In this document: positions 1 through 8,264 of the stretch, one piece after another
Layout: every line of letters begins with the position of its first letter
Numbering within the stretch: the first letter of the stretch is position 1
NCBI GenBank assembly: GCA_030065855.1
Contig: JASJCT010000075.1
Span: forward strand, 1-48,439
Direction: 5' to 3'
DNA: 48,439 nucleotides
DNA from: Myxococcota bacterium
Lineage (GTDB): Bacteria > Myxococcota_A > Polyangia > JAAYKL01
Made by a program: the position numbers and the translations under genes
Notes under the pieces: generated by a model
What the model was told of the DNA's origin: nothing
Seen by the model: only the letters and a program-made list of their open reading frames with translations
Databases searched by the model: none

Positions 1-120
1 GTCGTATGGCGCCCGATCCACTTCGCATTGCTGCGTTACTCCTCCGCGCCTTGCCACCAGCAAGACTTGTCGTCCTGCCTTGCACTGCTCGTGTCTCAAT
101 CACCATGCTCGGTCCGGCCT
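1..120. other. Unexplained left-edge sequence, possible repeat or partial ORF
   Basis: No recognisable gene. On the minus strand an open frame starts at an ATG at 106 and runs off the left edge (about 35 codons, rich in Arg, Ala, Gly and Ser). It has no motif I recognise. A small hairpin (5-bp stem, 5-nt loop) lies at 50-64. The composition differs from the AT-rich leader that follows, so this could be the end of a dispersed repeat. Unresolved. Confidence 0.25.
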
Positions 121-175
121 ACTGAGATAGGTTCTTAGCTACCCGGGTTTCCCTTCTCTTCCTAAGATAATGCGT

Positions 176-191
176 CGGCACATACTTTGCA
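176..191 (+). promoter_or_regulatory. Candidate sigma-54 (-24/-12) promoter
   Basis: The site reads CGGCACATACTTTGCA. The invariant GG is at 177-178 and the invariant GC at 189-190 with exactly ten bases between them, and the -12 half is a perfect TTGCA. It differs from TGGCACG-N4-TTGCA at two -24 positions. Transcription would start near 202, about 32 nt before the ATG at 234 and ahead of its GGAGG. Known: RpoN holoenzyme reads GG-N10-GC and needs an activator ATPase. The assignment to this gene is inferred. Confidence 0.55.
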
Positions 192-233
192 TAATATTCA
201 CCGCGGCTGAATAACTGATTTGGAGGAGTCAAA

Positions 234-905
234 ATGTTAAAGAACGTATATTGGAATGAACTTATGATGGTTGTCCTATGCTCAATCGCGGCTTGCAACG
301 ACCGCGACTCACACAGTTTCGTCGACGATTTGGATCTGACCACGTTCATGCCCCTCGTCGAAATAGAGAACATGGATTTTACAAACATATCGCCTAGCGC
401 TGAGGTCGAATATTTTGAGCTGCGCACCGAGTTTGCCTACGACGAGAGCCATGAATACTCCGTCGTCAATCAGCACGGCACATTGTGCCAGGCGGCTGAG
501 GACGTAGACCAATGCCTGAAAGCATTCGAGAGCACGTTGCCGCAAGGCGGATTTTGCATCTTCGATCATCCGGCAGATCAGTGGTACTATTTGGCTGTTC
601 AATCGAGCCTCGTCAATGAAACAATTGACTCGGTAGCTGGTGTCGCTGATTTTTTGGGTGCCATCGACACTGCAGAAGATGCGCTTCTGTTCGTGCGTGC
701 CAACTGTTACTTCTGGCGAGCTGGCCATGTAGAAGCCGGTGGAATTCGGCAAGTAGCAAACGGATTCGAAGTGATCGCAATTGAGCTTGTCAGTCTTTGC
801 ACACCCCTGCAATCTGATAGAGTTCTACTGCATATAAACACCGATGGGGTCATCGTCGAATTGGATCGGGAAGTGTACAGTAAGAAAGACGACATGTGCT
901 CCTAG
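234..905 (+). CDS. Hypothetical lipoprotein
   Basis: A 223-residue protein I cannot assign to a named family. It begins with a short hydrophobic stretch ending in a lipobox-like SIAAC (Cys21), so it is probably lipid-anchored in the cell envelope. The mature part is acidic, contains seven or so Cys residues spaced through the chain (possible disulfides in the periplasm or outside) and ends in DDMCS. There are no Asp-Thr tracts, unlike the neighbouring lipoproteins. The ATG follows a strong GGAGG at 222-226. It is transcribed alone; a candidate sigma-54 promoter lies just upstream and a weak hairpin plus T-run just downstream. Seen: signal, lipobox, SD. Function unknown. Confidence 0.75.
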   Translation: MLKNVYWNELMMVVLCSIAACNDRDSHSFVDDLDLTTFMPLVEIENMDFTNISPSAEVEYFELRTEFAYDESHEYSVVNQHGTLCQAAEDVDQCLKAFESTLPQGGFCIFDHPADQWYYLAVQSSLVNETIDSVAGVADFLGAIDTAEDALLFVRANCYFWRAGHVEAGGIRQVANGFEVIAIELVSLCTPLQSDRVLLHINTDGVIVELDREVYSKKDDMCS

Positions 906-912
906 GGTTGCA

Positions 913-932
913 GGCACCGAGGTGTCATTTTT
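913..932 (+). terminator. Weak rho-independent terminator candidate
   Basis: GGCAC at 913-917 can pair with GTGTC at 922-926 (one G-U pair) around a 4-nt loop, followed by ATTTTT. It lies 8 nt after the stop of the lipoprotein gene. The stem is short, so this is a tentative call. Confidence 0.3.
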
Positions 933-1033
933 CCAGGATGAACCTACTACTTACGCATCCACGCGGGAGTGTATTGTGGGGGATTATTGGGGTTATTGTT
1001 TTTTATATTCGAACTGAAGCAGCAGGGGCTGTC

Positions 1034-2818
1034 CTATTCGAACTGGGTGCGGTAGGTGTCGAGTAAGGAGATGACCTCGCCTAGCTCTGGGTCGTTGCCT
1101 AGGGCTGTATGGGCATTTTGGACCTGTGTGCTGCAGGTGTCGATTAAGGCCCGAATTTGGGGATAATTGGAGGACACGTGCATGAGCTTCTGGATTGCTT
1201 CCAAGGTCAGGGCATAGGAGACGATCGCATCCCCTTTTGTGAGCGCGATGCCAGCGGCACCCAGCAGCGCTCCCACGGTGGTCGTCGTGCTGTCTGTCTT
1301 TGGCTGCTTGGTGATCGGATCCTTGAACTCGGCAATCACCTCGATCTCGTCTGTATCCTGGGCCGCCTGATCGCAGGTGTTGAGGATCTGGTGGAAGATC
1401 ATCTGGTCATTGGGAGCCAGGTGCTGGGGATCCACCTCTGAAGGATCCCCTTCAGATGATTCCTCCCCGTGAAACTCGGAGATGAACCAGCCCACCGGTA
1501 ACGTGAGACTCACCCGCACATCCCGAGCGGCTATGTCCAGGTTAGAGACAAAGCGATCCGGGTTTCCGAACATCAAGTCTGCCTCTTCAATACTGTCGAT
1601 AAAGACGTAGGCGCCTTTGCCCGCGTCGGTGACCTTGTCCATCAGCGTATCGTTATACCCGTCACCCGTGCCCACGCCGGCCAGGTAGATGCCTTCTTCG
1701 TCCTCTGAATCCTTGGCCGCTTCGGCGATGATATCCAGGCTCGTCACCCCCACATTCACGGCGCCATCGCTGATCAGGATGACCCGATTGAGGCGCGTGT
1801 TCTGGTGGTTGGCCTGGGCCAACTCATAGGCCTTGCGCAACCCCTCGTGCAGATTGGTGGATCCACCGGCTGAGATGGCGTTGATTTTTTCTAGCAGGGT
1901 CGCATCGTTCGGCCCGCTCACTGCCAGGGAGTCGAGTATGACCACCGGGGTGGTGTTCCACGTGACCATGGAGACAACGTCTCCGTCTTTGAGGTTCGAA
2001 GCAATGGCCCGACAGACCTGCTTCAGCCGCTCGATGGGAGACCCCTGCATGGAGCCCGAAATGTCCAGGGAGAAGGTAATGTTCATGGGTCGGCGCTGGG
2101 CATTGGACACGTTCTCGGATCGGGCGCCGATCTGCAGGGTGAACTGACCGTCTTCACCTTCATTGGCCACGCGCATGTCCGGGACCACATTGATGCGGCC
2201 CGCGTCAGCTGCACTGTAGTTAAAGGAATAGTAGTTCAGAAATTCATAGGTCCGAATCTTAGTCGTCACCCAAGATCCCTTTGTAATCTGCCACCGAGCA
2301 ATGACCGGTGAGGCCATGGAATTTGAGTCATCAGCCGATAGGTAATAGGTGTGCTGTTCTGTAGGATCGCATTCCCACTCCTCGGTGTCAGTCTCAGTCT
2401 CAGTCTCAGTCTCTGTATCCGTATCCATTTCCGAATCCGTATCCATCTCCGTGTCTGTGTCCGTGTCTGTGTCTGTGTCCGTATCGGTGTCCGTATCCGT
2501 ATCGGTGTCCGTATCCGTATCGGTGTCCGTATCTGCATCTGTGTCCGAGTCCGTATCCATGTCCGAGTCCGAGTCTGAGTCTGAGTCTGAGTCGGCGTCA
2601 GTATCGGCGTCTGTGTCCGTATCCGTGTCTGTGTCCGTGTCTGTGTCCGCATCTGTGTCTGCATCCGCATCTGCATCCGCACTTGTGTCCGCATCTGTAT
2701 CCGCATTCGTTTCTGTTTCGGTGATGTCGACGTCGTCACCAGCACCGCAGCCGGTTAGACCAACCCCGATCACAAGCGCTATCATTTTCAAAACCATGTG
2801 TTTTTTCTCAATGCGCAT
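1034..2818 (-). CDS. YfbK-like VWA-domain lipoprotein with acidic tract
   Basis: A 594-residue exported protein. Residues 1-24 are a signal with lipobox LTGC (Cys24). Residues 36-147 are an almost pure Asp-Thr/Ala/Ser tract. Then comes a YfbK-type N-terminal segment (the TYEFLNYYSFNY motif), a VWA domain with an intact metal-ion-dependent adhesion site (DISGS, near residue 255), and a C-terminal YfbK/DUF3520-like region. VWA domains with this site bind divalent metal and usually mediate protein-protein contacts. The family name follows from domain order; no ligand can be inferred. The ATG follows AAAGGAGG with good spacing, 12 bp after the stop of the upstream VWA/FGE-like gene, so the two are co-transcribed and probably share the promoter near 5340. 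The acidic tract likely acts as a stalk lifting the VWA head from the membrane (inference). Confidence 0.85.
   Translation of the reverse strand: MRIEKKHMVLKMIALVIGVGLTGCGAGDDVDITETETNADTDADTSADADADADTDADTDTDTDTDTDTDADTDADSDSDSDSDSDMDTDSDTDADTDTDTDTDTDTDTDTDTDTDTDTDTDTEMDTDSEMDTDTETETETETDTEEWECDPTEQHTYYLSADDSNSMASPVIARWQITKGSWVTTKIRTYEFLNYYSFNYSAADAGRINVVPDMRVANEGEDGQFTLQIGARSENVSNAQRRPMNITFSLDISGSMQGSPIERLKQVCRAIASNLKDGDVVSMVTWNTTPVVILDSLAVSGPNDATLLEKINAISAGGSTNLHEGLRKAYELAQANHQNTRLNRVILISDGAVNVGVTSLDIIAEAAKDSEDEEGIYLAGVGTGDGYNDTLMDKVTDAGKGAYVFIDSIEEADLMFGNPDRFVSNLDIAARDVRVSLTLPVGWFISEFHGEESSEGDPSEVDPQHLAPNDQMIFHQILNTCDQAAQDTDEIEVIAEFKDPITKQPKTDSTTTTVGALLGAAGIALTKGDAIVSYALTLEAIQKLMHVSSNYPQIRALIDTCSTQVQNAHTALGNDPELGEVISLLDTYRTQFE
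2378..2713 (-). repeat. Hexanucleotide repeat encoding Asp-Thr/Ala/Ser tract
   Basis: About 112 codons alternate Asp (or Glu) with Thr, Ala or Ser. At the DNA level it is an imperfect 6-bp repeat (GAYACN on the coding strand), which would be prone to slippage and length change. Long antisense Ser-Val frames over it are artefacts of the repeat. Confidence 0.9.
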
Positions 2819-2830
2819 CTGGTACCTCCT

Positions 2831-5275
2831 TTACATTCCCAAATGTTGTGGGTAATGAACACACCGACCGCCGATTTCTGGGGATCGTGTAGATGGCGCT
2901 TTTTTGTCCCGCTTGGCCGTGCGAAAGGCCGATTCATACAAATCGCTGAGGGAGCCGCCGCGCACCACCCGTCGATCTCCGGTTTCCGGTCCAGTGGGAT
3001 CCACACATGGATCGCCCCCGCACTCCTCAAACGTCTCTGAATAGTAGTCGTGGACCCACTCGGCCACGTTGCCGCCCATGTTGTATAGGTCAAAACTAGT
3101 GGCGCCCAAGGTGCGAACCTCTTGGGTGTATCCTTGACCGCAGCCCAGATCTCCGTCATACATCACGACCCTATCGCAGGTTGGGGCTGGGGCATTGCCC
3201 CAAGGAAAGACCCAATAGGTATCGAGCACGCCATCGTGATTTCCGCGATAGGCCCGCTCCCACTGGGATTCAGTTGGCAGATCACCACCCAAGAATTTAC
3301 AGAACTGCTCCAGACCCTGCCAATCGATGCAATTGATCGGATGATCGCTCCGACCTGGTAACCCGTAGTTACACAGCTCGGTGGTGTTTACGTGGTTGTG
3401 ATTGCACCCTCCCCCTGCCACGCATGTGGTGTACATTTCTACCGTAACTTCACTGTCCATAATCCAAAAATCAGACAAGGAGACCTGTCGGCGGTTCTCA
3501 TCGTCGAAATCGCAAGCAGCATCTACACCTGCTTCGCATCCAAGGGTAACCTCACCGCCCGGTACAAACCGCCAGGTCAGTCCGCCCATAGCCTCGGGCT
3601 CGCACATATTGTCGTTGTTGCACTCGAAATCAACCGCACACTCACCGCAGTCCACCCCCAGAGAAATGCCACACGCTGCTTGGGCGCAGGCCTCGACGCA
3701 GGTGTTGTTTTCATCGCAGCCAAAGGTCTCGCCGAATGCTGAGCAATCCCCGCAGTCCACCCCCAAGATCGTGCCGCACTGGGCATCGGCGCAGGCATCC
3801 ACGCAGGCGTTGTTTTCATCGCAGCCAAAGGTCTCGCCAAATGCTGAGCAATCCCCGCAGTCCACCCCCAAGATCGTGCCGCACTGGGCATCGGCGCAGG
3901 CGTCCACGCAGGTGTTGTTTTCATCGCAGCCAAAGGTCTCGCCGAATGCCGAGCAATCGCCACAGTTCACGCCCAGGATAGTGCCGCACTGGGCATCGGC
4001 GCAGGCATCCACGCACGTGTTGGCATCATCACAGGCAAAGGTCTCACCGAACGCGGCGCAATCGCCGCAGTCGATACCAAACACATTGCCGCATTGAACC
4101 TCCTCGGTGCACGCCTCTTGGCACAGGTAATCCTCATTGCAAAAGGCCGTGCCCGCGCATTCGCCGCAGAGGATACCCTCGATCTTGCCGCAATCCTTGT
4201 CGTAACAAGGGAACGCCACTGCATTGGCATCGCACCCCACGATGTCGAACCCATCTGCATTGTAATAAACGGTCAGCTCACCCCAGGTGAAGGCGCGCTG
4301 CACCTGGATGGTCATGTCGCGTTGACCATCTACCCTGGGGCTGCAAACCGCGACCAGGTATTGGGATCGGGATAATGCCTGGATTTTTTTGGTAATGGCG
4401 TCAAATGCAGCGATGAGGTTCTGCGCGTTTGCTGACCACTCGAATCCCGACTTGCCAAAATCAGTGAGCTCCTCCTTGTTGACATCGCCACCCAACCCCA
4501 CGGTGAAAACGTCGACAAAGGGTTTGTCGACCGCGTTTTGTGCGGCCTCTTTGGTGGTGACCATGGCCTCGTCAGTGCCATCGGTAAAGAGCACGAGGGT
4601 ATGGGTGCTGAGCACATCTGCGCTACCGGTCATGCCGAGAATATCGACCGCCTTGATAATCGAGCCGTACAGATCTGTGGTGCCCAAGCCCTGACTCAAT
4701 GCCAGCTGATCCAGGGCCTGATCCAACAACGTCACATCGCCCGTGAAATCCTGAACCTCTTCAAAGTACTTGGGACCGGCAAACTTGTAGATCGCCACCT
4801 GCTGGCCAGCGCTCGCGAGCGCATGCACCGCCTGCCGCGCTGCCTTTATCATGGGCAGGAGGTGTCCATTATCGACGATGGAATTGGAGAGGTCCAACAG
4901 CAAAAGCGAGTACTGGGCCACATTGACCGCTTGGGTCACCACCGGTGCGATGTCGCCTTCGGAGATGACCTCGTTCCCATCCAAAAGAATGCGCAGCTCG
5001 TTGTTGGCTAGGTTGGGAATCGGATCCCCATTACAGTCAAACAGCTGAAACACGCTGCGTATCCCAGCGGGCATGATCTCCGTGGTTAAAAGCTCCTTGA
5101 GCTCAAGGCATTCTTCTCCTTCCAGATTATTGTCTGTGTTTGGGTTATCCGTGGTATCTGTTTCACCTGGATCTCCTTCTTCTGGATTGTACGCTGCTTC
5201 GAACTCGCAGTGACACCCCTTCATCAAACCAAGCGCCAGACAAACAGACCAAATCAGCATTGCGCTCCTATTCAT
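2831..5275 (-). CDS. VWA / Cys-rich repeat / FGE-like domain lipoprotein
   Basis: An 814-residue modular surface protein. The start at 5275 is chosen over the upstream in-frame ATG at 5320 because GGGAGG sits 5 nt before it and a signal peptide begins there. A Cys at residue 21 follows LMKG, an atypical lipobox. A short Asp/Thr/Asn-rich linker is followed by a VWA domain with DLSNS at 128-132. Next are about six Cys-rich units of roughly 35 residues (CGxxxGxxCGxC type, near 365-575), then a formylglycine-generating-enzyme (SUMF1)-like domain to the end. The usual catalytic Cys pair of true FGE after the VRGGS motif is absent, so a binding or structural role is more likely than sulfatase maturation. 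First gene of a two-gene operon behind a candidate sigma-54 promoter. Confidence 0.85.
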   Translation of the reverse strand: MNRSAMLIWSVCLALGLMKGCHCEFEAAYNPEEGDPGETDTTDNPNTDNNLEGEECLELKELLTTEIMPAGIRSVFQLFDCNGDPIPNLANNELRILLDGNEVISEGDIAPVVTQAVNVAQYSLLLLDLSNSIVDNGHLLPMIKAARQAVHALASAGQQVAIYKFAGPKYFEEVQDFTGDVTLLDQALDQLALSQGLGTTDLYGSIIKAVDILGMTGSADVLSTHTLVLFTDGTDEAMVTTKEAAQNAVDKPFVDVFTVGLGGDVNKEELTDFGKSGFEWSANAQNLIAAFDAITKKIQALSRSQYLVAVCSPRVDGQRDMTIQVQRAFTWGELTVYYNADGFDIVGCDANAVAFPCYDKDCGKIEGILCGECAGTAFCNEDYLCQEACTEEVQCGNVFGIDCGDCAAFGETFACDDANTCVDACADAQCGTILGVNCGDCSAFGETFGCDENNTCVDACADAQCGTILGVDCGDCSAFGETFGCDENNACVDACADAQCGTILGVDCGDCSAFGETFGCDENNTCVEACAQAACGISLGVDCGECAVDFECNNDNMCEPEAMGGLTWRFVPGGEVTLGCEAGVDAACDFDDENRRQVSLSDFWIMDSEVTVEMYTTCVAGGGCNHNHVNTTELCNYGLPGRSDHPINCIDWQGLEQFCKFLGGDLPTESQWERAYRGNHDGVLDTYWVFPWGNAPAPTCDRVVMYDGDLGCGQGYTQEVRTLGATSFDLYNMGGNVAEWVHDYYSETFEECGGDPCVDPTGPETGDRRVVRGGSLSDLYESAFRTAKRDKKAPSTRSPEIGGRCVHYPQHLGM
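3680..4090 (-). repeat. 105-bp tandem repeats encoding Cys-rich units
   Basis: The coding region contains near-identical units with an exact 105-bp period: the same 18-mer begins at 3778, 3883 and 3988. Each encodes 35 residues with five or six Cys. Flanking units are diverged. High DNA identity between neighbours points to recent duplication or ongoing recombination. Confidence 0.9.
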
Positions 5276-5329
5276 CGCCACCTCCCGTTGCCCACTCGTT
5301 GGGGTTTGCATATGTGCCACTTACAATTT

Positions 5330-5346
5330 AGCACAATTCGTGCCAA
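5330..5346 (-). promoter_or_regulatory. Candidate sigma-54 (-24/-12) promoter
   Basis: On the minus strand the site reads TTGGCACGAATTGTGCT. It has a perfect TGGCACG -24 half, ten bases between GG (5344-5343) and GC (5332-5331), and GTGC in the -12 half. It is the best RpoN match in the window. Transcription would start near 5319, about 44 nt upstream of the ATG at 5275. Confidence 0.65.
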
Positions 5347-5407
5347 ATCGATCTGGCCATTATCTATCTGAAATTAAATAAGATTAATTGCTAAAATGAT
5401 ATAAATG

Positions 5408-5425
5408 TGTGCCATTTTGTGCCAC
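5408..5425 (-). promoter_or_regulatory. Tandem GTGGCACA motifs, possible activator site
   Basis: On the minus strand GTGGCACA (5425-5418) is followed 10 bp later by ATGGCACA (5415-5408). Neither copy has a -12 partner, so they are not complete sigma-54 promoters. They lie 65-80 bp upstream of the -24 element. The same octamer occurs twice upstream of the lipoprotein gene at 31648. Role as an enhancer-type site is inferred. Confidence 0.3.
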
Positions 5426-5591
5426 TAGTGCTGGTGGATGGGAAAAAGTATGCGCCCCACGCTCCCTGCCCCTGCTGGAACTGTTAGTTGTCTAGAGATG
5501 GACATGGACGCGGATAGATAAGTCGGATAAAATATCGAATTTAAGGACTATTTTTGGGAGCGTATGTATGCCAACCAAGGAGAACATCACA

Positions 5592-6113
5592 ATGCAAACG
5601 TTATGGCAGTCGATGTCACTGGCAGTGGGGCTGATTGCACTTGCTGCCGGGTGTGATGGGGCACCGGTCGCGTCAGAAGTGGGGGGATCCACAGCGGTTC
5701 GGGGCATCCACACTGTTTCCCAGGGCCCCGGGTATCTCGGCGCCAATCGTCCGGATAAGGCTCTGCGGCTCACCATGAAGCTCACCACAGATGGCGTCGA
5801 GGTATTGAGCGCGGTGGAGGCAGCCAACACGTTGAATCGCCGGGATCGGTATGCATCCTCGCCTGCGTTCTATCGCGTGCTGGACGCTAAGGATCGCGTT
5901 GTATTCGAACGGGGATTTAGACTCGAGACAGTGATTCGATCCGAGACCAACGGCCCTGACGGGCAGATCGAAGGCCACTTTTTTGAATTAAAAGAGCCCG
6001 TGTTTCGGGCTGTCGTCCCCTTGTTTGAAAATACTGCATCCATTCAGTTTTACAGGGTCGGCGGGGATGGATCGCGGGAGAGCGCCACACTGCTCGGGGA
6101 GGTGCGACCATGA
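5592..6113 (+). CDS. Small lipoprotein partner of M64 peptidase
   Basis: The ATG at 5592 is preferred over an upstream in-frame ATG at 5568 because AAGGAG lies 9 nt before it and the signal peptide starts directly there. The 173-residue product has a signal with lipobox LAAGC (Cys20). The mature part looks like a single beta-rich domain (alternating charged and aliphatic residues, ending in a strand-like stretch). I do not recognise a family with certainty; it could be a separated N-terminal domain of the M64 peptidase. Its stop overlaps the M64 start (ATGA), so translation is coupled and the two proteins probably act together outside the cytoplasm. A weak GG-N10-GC match at 5440-5453 exists but is far upstream. 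Confidence 0.75.
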   Translation: MQTLWQSMSLAVGLIALAAGCDGAPVASEVGGSTAVRGIHTVSQGPGYLGANRPDKALRLTMKLTTDGVEVLSAVEAANTLNRRDRYASSPAFYRVLDAKDRVVFERGFRLETVIRSETNGPDGQIEGHFFELKEPVFRAVVPLFENTASIQFYRVGGDGSRESATLLGEVRP

Positions 6114-7612
6114 AGATCTTCAATGCCATGTTATTGATAATCTCCCTGGGACTCATCTCAACCGCGGCAGTTGCCCAGCACGAGCTGGTGGTGATGCAGG
6201 AAACCGGGCCGTCTGAGAATCGAATCGACTTTGTTATCGTGGGAGACGGCTTTACCGCAGACGAGCAGGATGCCCAAGAACAAGAGCTCATAAGAGCGGC
6301 CAATAATGTGCTTCAGTACGAACCGTTTAAAGAATACGTACCCTACTTTAACATCTACCTCATTAAGACAGTGTCCGATGTCACTGGCATTGGCAATGGC
6401 AGCTCCATCGGCACCTACTACGGCTGTTACTACAATTGTAACGGCATACAGCGCCTCACATGCTGCAACAACCAAACCGTCCAGAACGTGGTCGACACCT
6501 ATGCCCCGGTCGACGATGTCATTCTCGTTATGATAAACACACAGATCTACGGTGGGAGCGGTGGCTATATTGCCACCTCGACCCTGACTGCCGAAGACGT
6601 ACCACCCCATGAATTCGGCCATACATTTGGGGGACTGGCCGATGAATACGATTATAGCAAACACTATGATGTCAATGGCGATCTCATGGACCTGCCCCAC
6701 CCATCGCTCGATAGGGCTGTCAACTGTACGACCACGCCGAACATTAATCAGATCAGCTGGGATTACTGGATAGAAGACGGCACTCCCCTGCCCACGACAG
6801 AATACGAAAGCGCTCTGGATCCAGTGGGTGCGTTCGAAGGGTGCCAGTATTCGACATCGGGTATTTACCGTCCGGTTTACGATTGTCTCATGCGAAGCCT
6901 GGGCAACGTGCTCGGTCCGATCTGCGCTGAGGCGATGATTCTTTCTTATTACGAGCTCGTTCAGTTGATAGATGAAAAATCTCCGGATACAGATGCGGTA
7001 AGCGGTGAACAAGGCGATGAGATCACCTTTTCGGTCAGTGCGCTGCAAAACGATTTTGATACCGTTGTCACCACCTGGTCCCTGGACGGAGAGGTATTGG
7101 ATATGGTCGACGGCAATAGCCTCCTGTTGCCCATCGAGTGCCTGACCCAGGGAGACCACGAGTTGGTCGTATCGCTTAAGGACACAACAGAAAAAATCAG
7201 GCGAGATCCATCCGGCCTCACCGAAGATGCCGTGTCTTGGACGGTGACCCGCACGGATAACGGCCCGGTTGAAGAGGATTGCGATTTCATCAGCATAGAC
7301 ACTGATACAGGGACGGATACGGATACAGATGCTGACACGGACACTGATACGGACACTGACACTGATGCCGATACGGACACTGATGCTGACACTGACACTG
7401 ACGCCGATACTGATGCCGATTCCGACTCAGATTCAGATGTAGACACCGACACGGATGCCGACAGCGATAGTGACGGGGACAGTGATAGTGACGGGGACAG
7501 TGATTCGGATACCGACGGGGATGGGGCAGGCGGAGATGACGACAGCGGGTGTGGGTGCGTGGCCGCTGGCCGACAGCACCCAGGGGCTATGATCTGGAGA
7601 CTGGTATTCTAG
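6110..7612 (+). CDS. M64-family zinc metallopeptidase with acidic tail
   Basis: A 500-residue secreted protease-like protein. Residues 1-22 form a signal peptide with AVA cleavage motif. The catalytic zinc motif HEFGHTFGGLADEY begins at residue 167, matching the IgA-peptidase M64 family (HExxH plus downstream acidic residues). A beta-sandwich-like region (about 300-385) follows, then an Asp-Thr/Ser/Ala tract at 397-472. The last 25 residues contain GCGC and a short AMIWRLVF. This resembles the Cys motif of MYXO-CTERM sorting tails, but the transmembrane helix and Arg cluster are missing. The 3' end overlaps the frr stop by 4 bases on the opposite strand. Translation is coupled to the upstream lipoprotein gene by an ATGA overlap. 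Substrate unknown. Confidence 0.85.
   Translation: MKIFNAMLLIISLGLISTAAVAQHELVVMQETGPSENRIDFVIVGDGFTADEQDAQEQELIRAANNVLQYEPFKEYVPYFNIYLIKTVSDVTGIGNGSSIGTYYGCYYNCNGIQRLTCCNNQTVQNVVDTYAPVDDVILVMINTQIYGGSGGYIATSTLTAEDVPPHEFGHTFGGLADEYDYSKHYDVNGDLMDLPHPSLDRAVNCTTTPNINQISWDYWIEDGTPLPTTEYESALDPVGAFEGCQYSTSGIYRPVYDCLMRSLGNVLGPICAEAMILSYYELVQLIDEKSPDTDAVSGEQGDEITFSVSALQNDFDTVVTTWSLDGEVLDMVDGNSLLLPIECLTQGDHELVVSLKDTTEKIRRDPSGLTEDAVSWTVTRTDNGPVEEDCDFISIDTDTGTDTDTDADTDTDTDTDTDADTDTDADTDTDADTDADSDSDSDVDTDTDADSDSDGDSDSDGDSDSDTDGDGAGGDDDSGCGCVAAGRQHPGAMIWRLVF
7298..7526 (+). repeat. Hexanucleotide repeat encoding Asp-Thr/Ser/Ala/Gly tract
   Basis: About 76 codons of alternating Asp with Thr, Ser, Ala or Gly, encoded by an imperfect 6-bp repeat. 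It separates the peptidase and beta-sandwich region from the degenerate GCGC tail, where a cell-surface stalk would be expected. Confidence 0.9.
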
Positions 7613-8166
7613 ATTTCCGTTATCTCGGTTTCCTTTGCATCGACCACCGTATCTACTTTTGCCACCCCTGCATCTGTCATTTCCTGAACCTTCTTAAGCG
7701 CTCGGGCAACGTCGTCCTTTGGGGCCTCGCCGCTTGATTCCATTTCCTTTAGGAGCTCATTGCACTCGCGCCTGCCGTTGCGAATAGCGACCTTGCACTC
7801 TTCCCCGTGTTTGCGGGCAATTTTCACGAGATCCTTGCGCCGCTCTTCGGTAAGGGGAGGCACGGGAATGCGGATGATCTCCCCGTCGCTCGTGGGATTC
7901 AGGCCCAGATCCGAGGATTGAATCGCTTTTTCTACGGCGCCCGTCACCGTGCGATCCCAGGGCTTTACAGTGATCAGGCGGGGTTCGGGCGTATTGATGG
8001 CTGCCATCTGGTTGAGGGGGGTCATGGTGCCGTAGTAGTCCACGCGCACTGAGTCCAACAGCGCGGCATTTGCCCGGCCTGTACGAATGCGGCCGAGGGT
8101 CGCTCTCAATGAATCCAGGGCTTTGTTTACGGAATCATTCATTAGCTCATATACGTCTTCAAACAT
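7609..8166 (-). CDS. frr: Ribosome recycling factor
   Basis: A 185-residue protein of normal length for RRF, the factor that with EF-G splits the post-termination ribosome. The family signatures are clear: the N-terminal helix leading to RTGRANAALLD, the YYGTMTPLNQMA segment, ITVKPWDR, GEIIRIPVPPLTEERR and the C-terminal long helix. The ATG follows an excellent AAAGGAGG. pyrH and tsf, often next to frr, are not in the window. The stop codon overlaps that of the convergent M64 gene within a CTAG palindrome. Confidence 0.97.
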   Translation of the reverse strand: MFEDVYELMNDSVNKALDSLRATLGRIRTGRANAALLDSVRVDYYGTMTPLNQMAAINTPEPRLITVKPWDRTVTGAVEKAIQSSDLGLNPTSDGEIIRIPVPPLTEERRKDLVKIARKHGEECKVAIRNGRRECNELLKEMESSGEAPKDDVARALKKVQEMTDAGVAKVDTVVDAKETEITEI

Positions 8167-8264
8167 CGGTGTTCCTCCTTTAAGCCGCTTCCCAGGGTGA
8201 CGTTCTCGATAATGCCAATTTTACTCGGTGGTTCCGGTCTTGTCGATATGGGTTCTGGGATTGT

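Noticed and set aside
119..427. 102-codon minus-strand ORF over the left lipoprotein leader
   Set aside because: It runs antisense over the sigma-54-like promoter and the signal peptide region of the plus-strand gene, has no SD and no recognisable motif.
2349..2855. Long Ser-Val and Arg/Ile-Gln frames antisense or out of frame to the acidic tracts (also near 7.0, 11.0, 13.2, 31.6, 32.4 and 33.4 kb)
   Set aside because: They are direct consequences of a stop-free 6-bp repeat read in other frames; the acidic frame has signal peptide, SD and folded domains.
3680..4090. CRISPR-like or DGR template/variable repeat
   Set aside because: The 105-bp units are coding, in frame and without spacers. 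FGE-like domains can be diversity-generating retroelement targets, but no reverse transcriptase or template repeat is seen.
5440..5453. Sigma-54 promoter for the lipoprotein/M64 pair
   Set aside because: GG-N10-GC spacing is right, but the -24 half (TGGGAAA) is poor and the start codon is about 130 nt away. Not reported as a feature.
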